Source of the DNA: HXMU1420-13 sp965601825
GTDB lineage: Bacteria > Bacteroidota > Rhodothermia > Balneolales > Balneolaceae
Reading direction: 5' to 3'
Length of the DNA stretch: 64,000 bases
Assembly (NCBI GenBank): GCA_965601825.1
Contig: OZ271839.1
Coordinates: 310,001 to 374,000, forward strand
Part shown: positions 34,480 to 42,850 of the stretch, in pieces
Layout: every line of letters starts with the position of its first letter
Position numbering within the stretch: position 1 is the first letter of the stretch
Position numbers and translations under genes: made by a program
Notes under the pieces: model-generated
What the model saw: only the letters and a program-made list of their open reading frames with translations
What the model was told of the DNA's origin: nothing
Databases searched by the model: none

Positions 34480-35868
34480 ATGAATGACTACGTAGTAGAA
34501 GTTTTAAAAACCTTCGATCAATTTCAGAATGTTCCTGAGGATCAACTCAGATGGTTAGTTGATAACTCAAAACTTTGCACCTATCAACCCGATGAGCAGT
34601 TATCAAAACCTGGTGACGTCATAGATCGAATGCTAATATTCCTAGATGGTGGTGTTAAGATTGTTATCAAAAGTGGGAATCAGCTTCGTGAGCTTGGTAC
34701 CTTTGAGAAAGGATCTGTGTCCGGTAAGCTACCCTTCTCCAGAATGCAATCATCTGCGGGGTACTTAACCGTGATGGAAGAATCTACAATCCTTGAAACT
34801 CATGAAAGCCTATTCCCTGAAATTGCAAAACATTATGAATTAATCGAGTCGTTTGTTCACTCATTATCCGACCGAATTCGAAATTTTACTACCAGCCAGC
34901 AGCAAAGTGAAAAATTGATGGCATTGGGAAAACTCTCAGCAGGTCTTGCACATGAATTAAATAATCCAGCTTCGGCTATGGTTCGAAGTGCAACAGCTTT
35001 ACGAGATAATTTGAGAGCAAAACCAGACAAGTTTAAAGCTGTGATGCACATCAAAATGAAAGATGAAGAAGTTGATGCTATAAATGAGCTTGTATTCAGA
35101 AAAGCAGGTAAAGGAACTACAAATACACAGTCTTTAATGGAAAGAACTGCGCTTGAAGATGAACTTACTGATTGGATGGATGATCATGATATCGAATTGG
35201 GGTTCGAATATGCATCTACATTTGCTGAATATTGTTTTGATGTGGATGATCTGGAGTTTGTAAAAGAGAATCTCTCGGAAGAAGCACTTGAACCCGTGCT
35301 TGGTTGGGTTGAAGATGTCTTAACCACCGAAAAAATGGTTGAAGAAATCGAAGACGCTTCAAGGCGAATCTCAGATCTGGTTTCATCAGTGAAAACCTAT
35401 TCTCATATGGATAGAGGTACTGATAAAGAAACGGTCGAAATTCAGAAATTACTTAAGAGTACATTGACCATGTTAAATCATAAGACGAAGCAAAAGAATA
35501 TCGTAGTTGATGTACAGGTACAAGATAATATGCCTGAGTTTTGTGGTTATGTTAGTGAGCTCAATCAGGTTTGGACCAATCTCATCGACAATGCAATTGA
35601 TGCTGTGGATGATGGGGGAAAAATTGTGATAGAAGCTGGAAGTTCAAATGGTGACATCAAGTTGGTTTTCCGTGATAATGGATCTGGAATTCCGGAGGAT
35701 GTTAAGAATAGAATCTTCGACCCATTTTTTACAACAAAAGATGTAGGAAAAGGGACAGGTTTGGGACTAGATGTGGTGAGAAAAATTATTGACAAACATC
35801 AAGGTCGAATAGAGGTAGAATCGGAACCGGGAAACACCGAATTCAAGCTAACTTTTCCGTTGAAATAA
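34480..35868 (+). CDS. Soluble histidine kinase with cNMP-like input domain (second copy)
   Basis: The 462-residue kinase has an N-terminal cNMP-binding-like fold (about 10-125), again without the canonical ligand-binding Arg motif. The H box LSAGLAHELNNPASAMVRS has His158. A helical insert of about 120 residues precedes a second helix (SRRISDLVSSVKTYSHMDR), then the HATPase domain (SELNQVWTNLIDNAIDAV, DNGSGIP, GKGTGLGLDVVRKI). The order matches the kinase at 24978. It is followed by a receiver-flavoprotein fusion gene 78 bases downstream, its probable phosphorelay target. Confidence 0.9.
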   Translation: MNDYVVEVLKTFDQFQNVPEDQLRWLVDNSKLCTYQPDEQLSKPGDVIDRMLIFLDGGVKIVIKSGNQLRELGTFEKGSVSGKLPFSRMQSSAGYLTVMEESTILETHESLFPEIAKHYELIESFVHSLSDRIRNFTTSQQQSEKLMALGKLSAGLAHELNNPASAMVRSATALRDNLRAKPDKFKAVMHIKMKDEEVDAINELVFRKAGKGTTNTQSLMERTALEDELTDWMDDHDIELGFEYASTFAEYCFDVDDLEFVKENLSEEALEPVLGWVEDVLTTEKMVEEIEDASRRISDLVSSVKTYSHMDRGTDKETVEIQKLLKSTLTMLNHKTKQKNIVVDVQVQDNMPEFCGYVSELNQVWTNLIDNAIDAVDDGGKIVIEAGSSNGDIKLVFRDNGSGIPEDVKNRIFDPFFTTKDVGKGTGLGLDVVRKIIDKHQGRIEVESEPGNTEFKLTFPLK

Positions 35869-35888
35869 AATTAATAATTAAAAATTAT

Positions 35889-35939
35889 GGATTATGAATT
35901 AGGCTCAATTCATAATTCTTAATCCTTAATTCATAATCC
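35889..35939. repeat. Inverted repeat of ATTATGAATT-type words
   Basis: GGATTATGAATTA (35889-35901) and TAATTCATAATCC (35927-35939) form a perfect 13-bp inverted repeat. A related word, CAATTCATAATTC, lies between them. The element fills most of the gap between the kinase and fusion genes. It may be a small dispersed intergenic repeat or a regulatory hairpin. Confidence 0.5.
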
Positions 35940-35946
35940 GAATAGG

Positions 35947-37614
35947 ATGAAAAAGCCAATAATTTTTGCTGTTGATGACGATCCACAAGTGCTAAGAGCT
36001 GTAACCCGAGATTTGCGAAAAAAATACAGGTCGGAATACAGGATTCTAAGTACAAACTCACCAAATGAAGCTCTCGAATCACTGCCTGAGCTGAAAATGA
36101 CTGGCGAAACAATCGCCCTGTTTTTAAGTGATCAGCGAATGCCTGAAATGATAGGGGTGGATTTTCTGGAGCAGGCTAAATCTCATTTTCCTGAAGCGAA
36201 AAGAGTTCTTTTAACCGCTTATTCTGATACGGATGCCGCAATTAAAGCAATTAATGAAGTTCAACTTGATTACTATTTACTTAAGCCATGGGATCCGCCA
36301 GAAGAAAGACTCTATCCAATTTTGGATGACTTACTAGAGGAGTGGCAGGCTAATTTTAAACCGGAATTTCAAGGTATTAAGTTAATTGGCTATCAATACT
36401 CACCAAAATCGCACGCCATCAAGGATTTCCTTTCCGGAAACTTGATTCCTTATCGTTGGTTGGATGTTGAAAGCTCAGAAAGAGCAAATGAAATCTGCGC
36501 ACTTCATGGTGTTGATGGAACTCAACTTCCTGCTATATTTTTTGAGGATGGATCTCATTTACTGAACCCGACTCCCGCTCAAATCGCTGAAAAATTAGGC
36601 CGAAGCCCATCAGCTGATCATGAGATTTATGATGTTGCAATAATTGGAGCTGGCCCCGCTGGTCTCGCAGCTGCAGTTTATGGTGGCTCTGAAGGTTTGA
36701 AAACTCTACTCATCGAAAAAAGAGCGCCCGGTGGCCAAGCAGGAACCAGTTCAAGAATTGAAAACTATTTAGGATTCCCAAAAGGATTAAGCGGTTCGGA
36801 CTTAGCAAGAAGAGCCATCACACAAGCCACTCGATTTGGAGTTGAATTTCTGTCACCACAAGAAGTTGTTAGTATTGAAACAGTGGATCAATACAAAAAA
36901 ATCAGCATGGCTGATGGAAGTTGTGTGAATGCCAAAGCTGTAGTAATTACTACAGGTGTAAACTATCGGATGTTAGAAAGTAAAGGTCTAAGCGACTTTA
37001 CCGGAGCCGGTGTTTATTATGGTGCTGCAATGACCGAGGCTCATGCTTTCAAAGACAAACAAGTATACATCGTCGGTGGAGGAAATTCAGCTGGTCAGGC
37101 TGCAATGTATCTTTCCACCTTTGCCGAGAAAGTTCACATTGTTATCCGCCGTGATTCTTTAACAGCGACAATGTCTGCGTATCTGATTGATCAAATTAAT
37201 GGAACAGAAAATATTGAATTGGTTCCTTATACAGAGGTAATTGAAGCATCCGGTAATGGTCAACTTCAAAAGCTTGTGCTACGAAATAATCAAAGTGATG
37301 AATGCAATGGTGTTGATGCTGACGGTTTATTCATCTTTATTGGCGCTCGACCATACACTGATTGGGTGACTGAAAATGTGATTAAAAATGAAAAAGGATT
37401 CATCGAGACGGGTAAAGAGTTAGACAAGTACGACAACTTCCCAAAGATCTGGAAATTGGATCGGCAGCCATTCATGCTAGAGACTTGTAATCCTGGAATA
37501 TTTGCTGCCGGCGATGTTCGTGCTGGTGCCATGAATCGAGTTGCATCAGCAGTAGGCGAAGGCGCGATGAGTATTAAATATGTTCATGAGTATCTGGCAG
37601 ACTCGAATATTTAA
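35947..37614 (+). CDS. Fused receiver / glutaredoxin-like / thioredoxin-reductase-like flavoprotein
   Basis: The 555-residue protein has a receiver domain (about 4-130: D10-D12 pocket, phospho-acceptor D62 in LSDQRMP, K113 in LLKPW). A glutaredoxin/thioredoxin-like domain (about 143-220) follows, and then a class II pyridine-nucleotide oxidoreductase domain with FAD motif GAGPAG (234-239), NADPH motif GGGNSA (377-382) and a C-terminal FAD loop GIFAAGDVR. Both redox-active CxxC sites are missing. The glutaredoxin-like active site reads YSPKS (151-155), and the reductase segment reads GVYYGAAMTEA (356-366) where thioredoxin reductase has CxxC. The fusion architecture is known in databases; its reaction is not clear. 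It is probably phosphorylated by the preceding kinase. Confidence 0.92.
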   Translation: MKKPIIFAVDDDPQVLRAVTRDLRKKYRSEYRILSTNSPNEALESLPELKMTGETIALFLSDQRMPEMIGVDFLEQAKSHFPEAKRVLLTAYSDTDAAIKAINEVQLDYYLLKPWDPPEERLYPILDDLLEEWQANFKPEFQGIKLIGYQYSPKSHAIKDFLSGNLIPYRWLDVESSERANEICALHGVDGTQLPAIFFEDGSHLLNPTPAQIAEKLGRSPSADHEIYDVAIIGAGPAGLAAAVYGGSEGLKTLLIEKRAPGGQAGTSSRIENYLGFPKGLSGSDLARRAITQATRFGVEFLSPQEVVSIETVDQYKKISMADGSCVNAKAVVITTGVNYRMLESKGLSDFTGAGVYYGAAMTEAHAFKDKQVYIVGGGNSAGQAAMYLSTFAEKVHIVIRRDSLTATMSAYLIDQINGTENIELVPYTEVIEASGNGQLQKLVLRNNQSDECNGVDADGLFIFIGARPYTDWVTENVIKNEKGFIETGKELDKYDNFPKIWKLDRQPFMLETCNPGIFAAGDVRAGAMNRVASAVGEGAMSIKYVHEYLADSNI

Positions 37615-37638
37615 ATTAAAACAAACTAAATACTTCAT

Positions 37639-38142
37639 ATGAAAAGCTTCTCTTTATTAATTTTTTCAACTTTAATAACCGTCACATTATTTGCTCAAGA
37701 ATCACAGAATCTGGGTTCAGATTTAGAATTTACACCACCAAATAATTGGGTGATTGCGGAAGACCCGACGGGTAGAGCTGATGTAGTAATTAAGAAAAAC
37801 AATTCAAGGTTTTCTGATAATATCACTATCAATATTGTTGGTAATATGCCAGATTCAGATGTTTTTGCCGCAAGAGATGAAATTATCAGTATTCTAAAAT
37901 CAGGGTATCCAAATCTAGAAGTTAGCAACATTGTAAGAGTTCAAGTTATTGATAATGAAAATGATCTATCCTTTGAAGCATTAATCACAGCAGGAAATAG
38001 AGAAATATGGACGATGCAATTCTTTTTCATGCATAAGGGTATTGCATATAACACAACAATGACCGCTACAATTGATCAAGCGGATGAATTACGAGTAGTA
38101 TTTCGCTCATTTATTGAAAGTATAAAAGCTATTGGAGCTTGA
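37639..38142 (+). CDS. Secreted PsbP/DcrB-like protein of unknown function
   Basis: The 167-residue protein has a signal peptide (ending TLFAQ, about residue 19). The mature domain has the pattern LEFTPPNNWVIAEDP, a beta-sheet with NITINIVGN, a helix (FAARDEIISILKSG) and a final helix after MTATIDQADELRVVFRSF. This resembles the PsbP/DcrB/LpqN type of small secreted fold, a tentative match. It starts 24 bases after the fusion gene and may be in the same transcript. Confidence 0.68.
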   Translation: MKSFSLLIFSTLITVTLFAQESQNLGSDLEFTPPNNWVIAEDPTGRADVVIKKNNSRFSDNITINIVGNMPDSDVFAARDEIISILKSGYPNLEVSNIVRVQVIDNENDLSFEALITAGNREIWTMQFFFMHKGIAYNTTMTATIDQADELRVVFRSFIESIKAIGA

Positions 38143-38310
38143 TTCCATAACGCGTTCAATCTTGACCAGCTAGTATCTTAAAATGAAATTCTAATCTTTT
38201 AGATAATCCGCATAATTCACTGTATGTCAGTCAATTAGTCTTAATTGTTGAAAAATCTGTGGAAAAGAAATTAGTTCATAAAATTTGATAACTGGTTTTC
38301 ATAGAATACA
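38143..38310. other. Intergenic region before the structured leader
   Basis: The 294-base gap from 38143 to 38436 splits in two. This first part is AT-rich, without an open frame or a clear terminator, and probably holds the promoter of the large nuclease gene. I can place no promoter element with confidence. The second part is annotated separately. Confidence 0.5.
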
Positions 38311-38436
38311 TTGATTTGACCTCTTCTAGTGTAATCCTTGAGATCTGGGTCAAGGAGCCTCCACCGGCCAACCGAAATTGGCTGTCACCACTTCGGGTCG
38401 ACTTAGGGAAAATTATAATCATCTACTGGAGGACGT
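38311..38436 (+). ncRNA. Structured 5' leader, candidate cis-regulatory RNA
   Basis: This leader is markedly GC-richer than its surroundings. It contains CCTTGA/TCAAGG (38336-38341 with 38350-38355), and the alternative, mutually exclusive TTGACC/GGTCAA (38316-38321 with 38348-38353). A 7-bp hairpin CGGCCAA/TTGGCTG (38365-38371 with 38378-38384, one G-T pair) has a CCGAA loop that pairs exactly with TTCGG at 38392-38396, a pseudoknot. CCTCCA (38358-38363) is the exact complement of TGGAGG (38427-38432), the strong Shine-Dalgarno sequence just before the ATG at 38437. These features suggest a riboswitch-like or thermosensor-like control of translation. I could not match it to a known class. 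Confidence 0.6.
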
Positions 38437-41400
38437 ATGTCTATACACGCTCGTTTGTATAGAAATACACTATTTCGCGCTCTTTTCTTTGTATTTCTAT
38501 GCTCTTCTTTTGTACTCGCACAGGATGTCAATTTCCGTGTGATGACCTACAATGGTTTGAAACTTGATGGTACTGATACCGATCGTCAAGCCGCATTTCA
38601 AACCGTGCTCGAAGCTTCAAATCCCGATATCCTGTTGATGCAGGAAATTGTGGATGCTGCTGGGGCTGATCTGATTCTTAATGCATTAAATGCCGGCGGT
38701 GTTCAATATGCACGTGCCAACTTCATCAATGGTGTAGATACCGATAATATGCTCTTTTATCGTACTTCCATTGGCTCATTGTTATCACAAAATGAGATTC
38801 CTACTACTTTGAGAGAGATTTCGGAATATGTGATGCAAATCGGCGACAATCAGATTCGTTTTTACTCAGCTCACTTAAAAGCGAGCTCAGGATCAACCAA
38901 CGAACAACGCCGACTTGATGAAGTAACTGTTCTAAGAAATTACCTAAATGATTTACCTGCCGGAACAGAGTTTGTAATCGTTGGGGATTTCAATATGTAT
39001 GATAGCGGCGAACCAGCTTATCAAAAATTCATTGCCAATGAAGCTGATAATGATGGTCGTGCCGAAGATCCATTACTTTCCGAAGGTGGCGTTGGTGATT
39101 GGCACATAAATCCAGCTTTTGCTCAATTCCATACTCAAAGTCCAAGAACTACACAATTTGGTGGTGGTGCTAACGGTGGATTGGATGATCGTTTCGATTT
39201 CATTCTTACTTCATTTGGTATCAACGATAATGCAGATGTTGAACTAATTCCCGGCACATATACCGCTTTCGGTAACGACGGTAATCACTTTGATACCTCA
39301 ATTTTGGACGGACCAAACTCTGTCGTTTCAGCAACAGTAGCACAGGCATTGCGTGATGCTTCTGATCACCTTCCCGTGTATGCTGATTTTGTGAGTTTAA
39401 GTTCTGGAGGTATAGGAAATACTCCTCCAGTTGCGGAAGCTAATGGACCATACTCAGGCTCAACTACTGGTCCAATTGCATTTAGTAGTTCTGGATCATT
39501 TGATTCAGATGGAACCATTGCCAGCTATTCTTGGGATTTTGGTGATGGTGGAAGTTCAACTTCAGCAAATCCATCTTACACCTATGCATCTGATGGTTCT
39601 TACTCGGCTTCTCTAACAGTAACAGATAATAGCGGTGCAACTAATACCGATTTTGCAAATGTGACTATCTCAACAGGTGGTGGTGGAAGCGGCTCGGTCC
39701 TGTTCAGTGAAATTTTCTATGACACCCCTGGCACTGATTCTCAGGAAGAATGGATTGAAATCTACAATGGAACTGCAAGTACAGCAGATGTTTCCGGTTG
39801 GACAATCACTGATAACAACGGAACAGGAGCAACATTCACCATTCCGGGAGGAACTACCATCGCTCCTTCGACACATATCACAATTGCAACTAATTCAACA
39901 GGATTTAACGCCCTTTATGGATTTGATGCGGATGTATATGGTTCAATTCCGGCCCTGAATAACACGGGTGATGCACTTCTTCTAAGAGATAACACAAGCA
40001 CTTTGATCGATGCTGTTGCATGGGAAGGTGGAGCATCATCAGGAACACCATCCGGCTGGGGAAGCAGTTCACAGCCAAATGCACCAACAGGCACTTCGAT
40101 TATCAGAACTAATCTTTCAACTGATACTGACTCATTTTCAGATTGGTCAACGTTAACAGGTAATGGAAGCCCGGATGTTCAGCCAACAAATGCATCACCT
40201 ATTGCAGTTGCAAATGGACCATATTCAGGAAATAAAGGGGTGGCAATTTCATTTAGTAGTGCAGGCTCAAATGATCCTGACGGAACCATAGCTTCTTACT
40301 TCTGGAATTTTGGAGACGGAAATACATCCACATCCGCTAATCCAACCCATAGTTATGCAACTGCGGGTTTTTACACAGTTCAATTAACGGTAACCGATAA
40401 TCTAGGTGCAACAGGGAATGCATCTGCAAGTGTTACAATAACCGATATTGCCGGAACAGGAATCATAATCAGTGAAGTATTCTACGATACACCTGGTACT
40501 GATTCTCAAGAAGAATGGATCGAGCTTTACAATAACACTGGTACAGATGCTGACCTCTCAGGTTGGACCATTACAGATAATAATGGAACCGGAAGCACCT
40601 ATACTCTTCCAAATGGAACTACTATACTTGATGCAACATACCTAACTATTGCTGTTAATAGTACAGGATTTAATGCCCTTTATAGTTTTGATGCGGATGT
40701 GTACGGAGGGATTCCGGCGTTAAACAATACAGGCGATGCTCTTCTACTAAAGAATAATTCTGGGCAAACAGTAGACGCTATTGCATGGGAAGGTGGAGCT
40801 TCATCAGGAATTCCAACAGGTTGGGGAAGTAATTCAGCTCCTTCAGTTGGAACGGGAAGTTCAATTGTAAGATCTGACGGAACTGTCGATACCGACACTT
40901 TTAGCGATTGGATTTCGGCATCAGGAAATGGCAACCCACAAACTCAACCTTCTGCAAACCAAGATCCAGTTGCTGTTGTAAATGGACCATATACCGGGAT
41001 TGAGGGAACGGCTGTTTCATTCAGTAGTGCCGGTTCAAATGATCCGGATGGAACAATTGCTTCATATTCATGGGATTTTGGTGATGGTGGAAGTTCAACA
41101 TCAGCAAATCCGGATTATACTTATGCAGCAGACGGCATATATACTGTTAGCCTAACTGTAACTGACAATGATGGAGCAACAAACACATCTCAAACTACCG
41201 CCACTATAGACCCTGTAGTAATATCTTCAAGCATCCAATTTGCGAGTGGCGAAGTGATTGCAAGTTCGAACTGGCAAACAGTGAGTCTTCCTTTCACCTA
41301 TACTTCTATGGTAGTGATTGCGACACCTGTTTATTCAAATACTGATTTACCAGCAGTTACTAGAATTAGAAATGCATCCGGTTCAAGCTTTGAGATCAAA

Positions 41401-42375
41401 GTTCAGAACCCAAGTGATGCATCTTTATCTAACTACCCTGTTCAATACATGGTAGTTGAAGAAGGTGTTTATACTGATGCAGCTGACGGCATCAAGATGG
41501 AAGCAGTGAAGTTCACTTCTACAGTTACTAATGCCAAAGGTTCATGGAATGGACAAACCAGATCTTATTCAAATAGTTATTCAAGCCCTGTTGTACTTGG
41601 TCAGGTTATGACTAATAATGATGCTGACTGGTCTGTATTCTGGGCATATGGTTCTTCCAGAACAAATATTCCTACATCAGGAAACCTACGAGTTGGGAAA
41701 CATGTGGGTGAAGACACAAGAAAAACCAGATCAAACGAGACAATTGGCTATATGGTAGTAGAGTCAGGTTCCGGAACTATGGATACAACTCCTTTTACTG
41801 CAGGAGTAGGATCAGATATTGTTCGATCTGTAACTAATGCCCCACCATACAACTATTCTTTTGCATCTGTAGGTAATGCAAATAATGCTGTACTAAGCTC
41901 TGCAGCTATTGATGGTGGCGACGGTGGCTGGCCTTTACTCTATGGTTCCAATCCAATAAGTAACTCAACTTTGCAGATTGCCTACGATGAAGATCAGATT
42001 GCTAATTCTGAAAGAGCTCATACCACTGAGCAGGTTGCCTTTATTGTATTTGGAGACACACCTGCTGCTAAGCTTGTTGCTTCCTTCGATGATTTTGATG
42101 ATGAACTTCCAGAGACAATTAGCCTACTTCAAAATTATCCAAACCCATTTAACCCAAGCACTAATATCGACTTTGAGTTGAATGAGGATACTCAGGTTCG
42201 AATTTCAGTCTATAATCTACTTGGCCAGGAAGTAGCAACCTTAATTGATGGCTTTAAATCAGCTGGTCGTCATTCCGTTCGGTTTGATGCAAGCAATCTT
42301 TCAACGGGAATTTATATTTACAGAATGGAAGCTGCGGGTAATGTCTTTACCAAAAAGATGTTACTCACGAAATAA
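38437..42375 (+). CDS. Giant secreted nuclease-type protein with PKD, lamin-tail and T9SS sorting domains
   Basis: The 1312-residue protein has a signal peptide (residues 1-30, ending VLAQ). It then carries an endonuclease/exonuclease/phosphatase domain (about 30-325: VMTYNG, LLMQEIV, VGDFNMYD and catalytic SDHLPVY). PKD domain 1 (about 330-412) and lamin-tail domain 1 (about 420-570) are followed by PKD 2 (about 583-668), lamin-tail 2 (about 675-825) and PKD 3 (about 838-925). A Ser/Thr-rich H-lectin-like beta region (about 930-1215) precedes the C-terminal sorting domain (LLQNYPNPFNPST to KKMLLTK). It would be exported by type IX secretion and anchored or released at the surface, and probably degrades extracellular DNA or dephosphorylates substrates. 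Its strong Shine-Dalgarno sequence is unusual in this window. Confidence 0.9.
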   Translation: MSIHARLYRNTLFRALFFVFLCSSFVLAQDVNFRVMTYNGLKLDGTDTDRQAAFQTVLEASNPDILLMQEIVDAAGADLILNALNAGGVQYARANFINGVDTDNMLFYRTSIGSLLSQNEIPTTLREISEYVMQIGDNQIRFYSAHLKASSGSTNEQRRLDEVTVLRNYLNDLPAGTEFVIVGDFNMYDSGEPAYQKFIANEADNDGRAEDPLLSEGGVGDWHINPAFAQFHTQSPRTTQFGGGANGGLDDRFDFILTSFGINDNADVELIPGTYTAFGNDGNHFDTSILDGPNSVVSATVAQALRDASDHLPVYADFVSLSSGGIGNTPPVAEANGPYSGSTTGPIAFSSSGSFDSDGTIASYSWDFGDGGSSTSANPSYTYASDGSYSASLTVTDNSGATNTDFANVTISTGGGGSGSVLFSEIFYDTPGTDSQEEWIEIYNGTASTADVSGWTITDNNGTGATFTIPGGTTIAPSTHITIATNSTGFNALYGFDADVYGSIPALNNTGDALLLRDNTSTLIDAVAWEGGASSGTPSGWGSSSQPNAPTGTSIIRTNLSTDTDSFSDWSTLTGNGSPDVQPTNASPIAVANGPYSGNKGVAISFSSAGSNDPDGTIASYFWNFGDGNTSTSANPTHSYATAGFYTVQLTVTDNLGATGNASASVTITDIAGTGIIISEVFYDTPGTDSQEEWIELYNNTGTDADLSGWTITDNNGTGSTYTLPNGTTILDATYLTIAVNSTGFNALYSFDADVYGGIPALNNTGDALLLKNNSGQTVDAIAWEGGASSGIPTGWGSNSAPSVGTGSSIVRSDGTVDTDTFSDWISASGNGNPQTQPSANQDPVAVVNGPYTGIEGTAVSFSSAGSNDPDGTIASYSWDFGDGGSSTSANPDYTYAADGIYTVSLTVTDNDGATNTSQTTATIDPVVISSSIQFASGEVIASSNWQTVSLPFTYTSMVVIATPVYSNTDLPAVTRIRNASGSSFEIKVQNPSDASLSNYPVQYMVVEEGVYTDAADGIKMEAVKFTSTVTNAKGSWNGQTRSYSNSYSSPVVLGQVMTNNDADWSVFWAYGSSRTNIPTSGNLRVGKHVGEDTRKTRSNETIGYMVVESGSGTMDTTPFTAGVGSDIVRSVTNAPPYNYSFASVGNANNAVLSSAAIDGGDGGWPLLYGSNPISNSTLQIAYDEDQIANSERAHTTEQVAFIVFGDTPAAKLVASFDDFDDELPETISLLQNYPNPFNPSTNIDFELNEDTQVRISVYNLLGQEVATLIDGFKSAGRHSVRFDASNLSTGIYIYRMEAAGNVFTKKMLLTK
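39421..41215 (+). repeat. Internal tandem PKD-lamin-tail modules
   Basis: A module of about 750 bases (PKD plus lamin-tail) occurs at about 39421-40190 and again at about 40191-40960. A third PKD follows at about 40961-41215. Words such as SFDSDGTIASYSWDFGDGG and SNDPDGTIASYSWDFGDGG recur, as do QEEWIE(I/L)YN and ALNNTGDALLL. DNA similarity is clear but not exact, so this is an old domain duplication within one gene. Confidence 0.85.
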
Positions 42376-42396
42376 TCAAATTTCTTGTTGTTCAAA

Positions 42397-42423
42397 AGGG
42401 CTCCTTATCGGGAGCCTTTTTTG
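42397..42423 (+). terminator. Rho-independent terminator after the nuclease gene
   Basis: GGCTCC (42399-42404) pairs with GGAGCC (42411-42416) across a 6-base loop and is followed by six T. Flanking A and T bases extend the stem imperfectly. Confidence 0.88.
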
Positions 42424-42499
42424 TTACTAACATGTAAATGTTACTGAAACTATTACCCTTTGCTTCGTAATCTTCCTCAAAATTCAAATCGGGATTATT

Positions 42500-42847
42500 A
42501 TGACTAAAAGAAATTCATTATTACTATTCGGCGTACTCATTTTTTTGGCAAGCTGTGCTGAGGTCAACTATATCGGAAATACCTATCAGCCTACCACAGA
42601 GGTAGAAATCTTCTTTGATGAAAAACTAATTGAAGGTGAATACACCATTATCGGACATGCAATTGGGACTGGCTCATGGGGTATCTCAAATGAAAAAATA
42701 CAGGATAAATTAATTCAAACGGCTCGAAGGAAGGGTGCTAATGCCATAATAATTACAGGAATCGGAAAGGATTCCATAAATACCGGCGAACATACATCTA
42801 CCGATGAAACTCAAATCAATGCGATCTTTATTCGCTACGATAATTAA
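42500..42847 (+). CDS. Small lipoprotein of unknown function
   Basis: The 115-residue protein has a lipoprotein signal with lipobox LASCAEV (Cys at about residue 19). A short alpha/beta domain follows with a YTIIGHAIGTG strand, an amphipathic helix (KIQDKLIQTARRKGANAIIITGIG) and a C-terminal AIFIRYD strand. The helix-strand element ARRKGANAIIITG is common in YbjQ/RcsF-like small envelope proteins. I do not assign a family. The stop is 3 bases from the convergent gene at 42851. Confidence 0.78.
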   Translation: MTKRNSLLLFGVLIFLASCAEVNYIGNTYQPTTEVEIFFDEKLIEGEYTIIGHAIGTGSWGISNEKIQDKLIQTARRKGANAIIITGIGKDSINTGEHTSTDETQINAIFIRYDN

Positions 42848-42850
42848 GAA

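Noticed and set aside
38311..38436. Structured leader considered as a c-di-GMP-I (GEMM) riboswitch
   Set aside because: It lacks the conserved GEMM core (GACGCAAAGCC segment and receptor arrangement); only a superficial CC-GG-rich resemblance exists.
39421..41215. Repeated DNA words inside the large nuclease gene, considered as a CRISPR array or mobile repeat
   Set aside because: Repeats are long, imperfect, in frame and encode PKD and lamin-tail domains, so they are protein-domain duplications.
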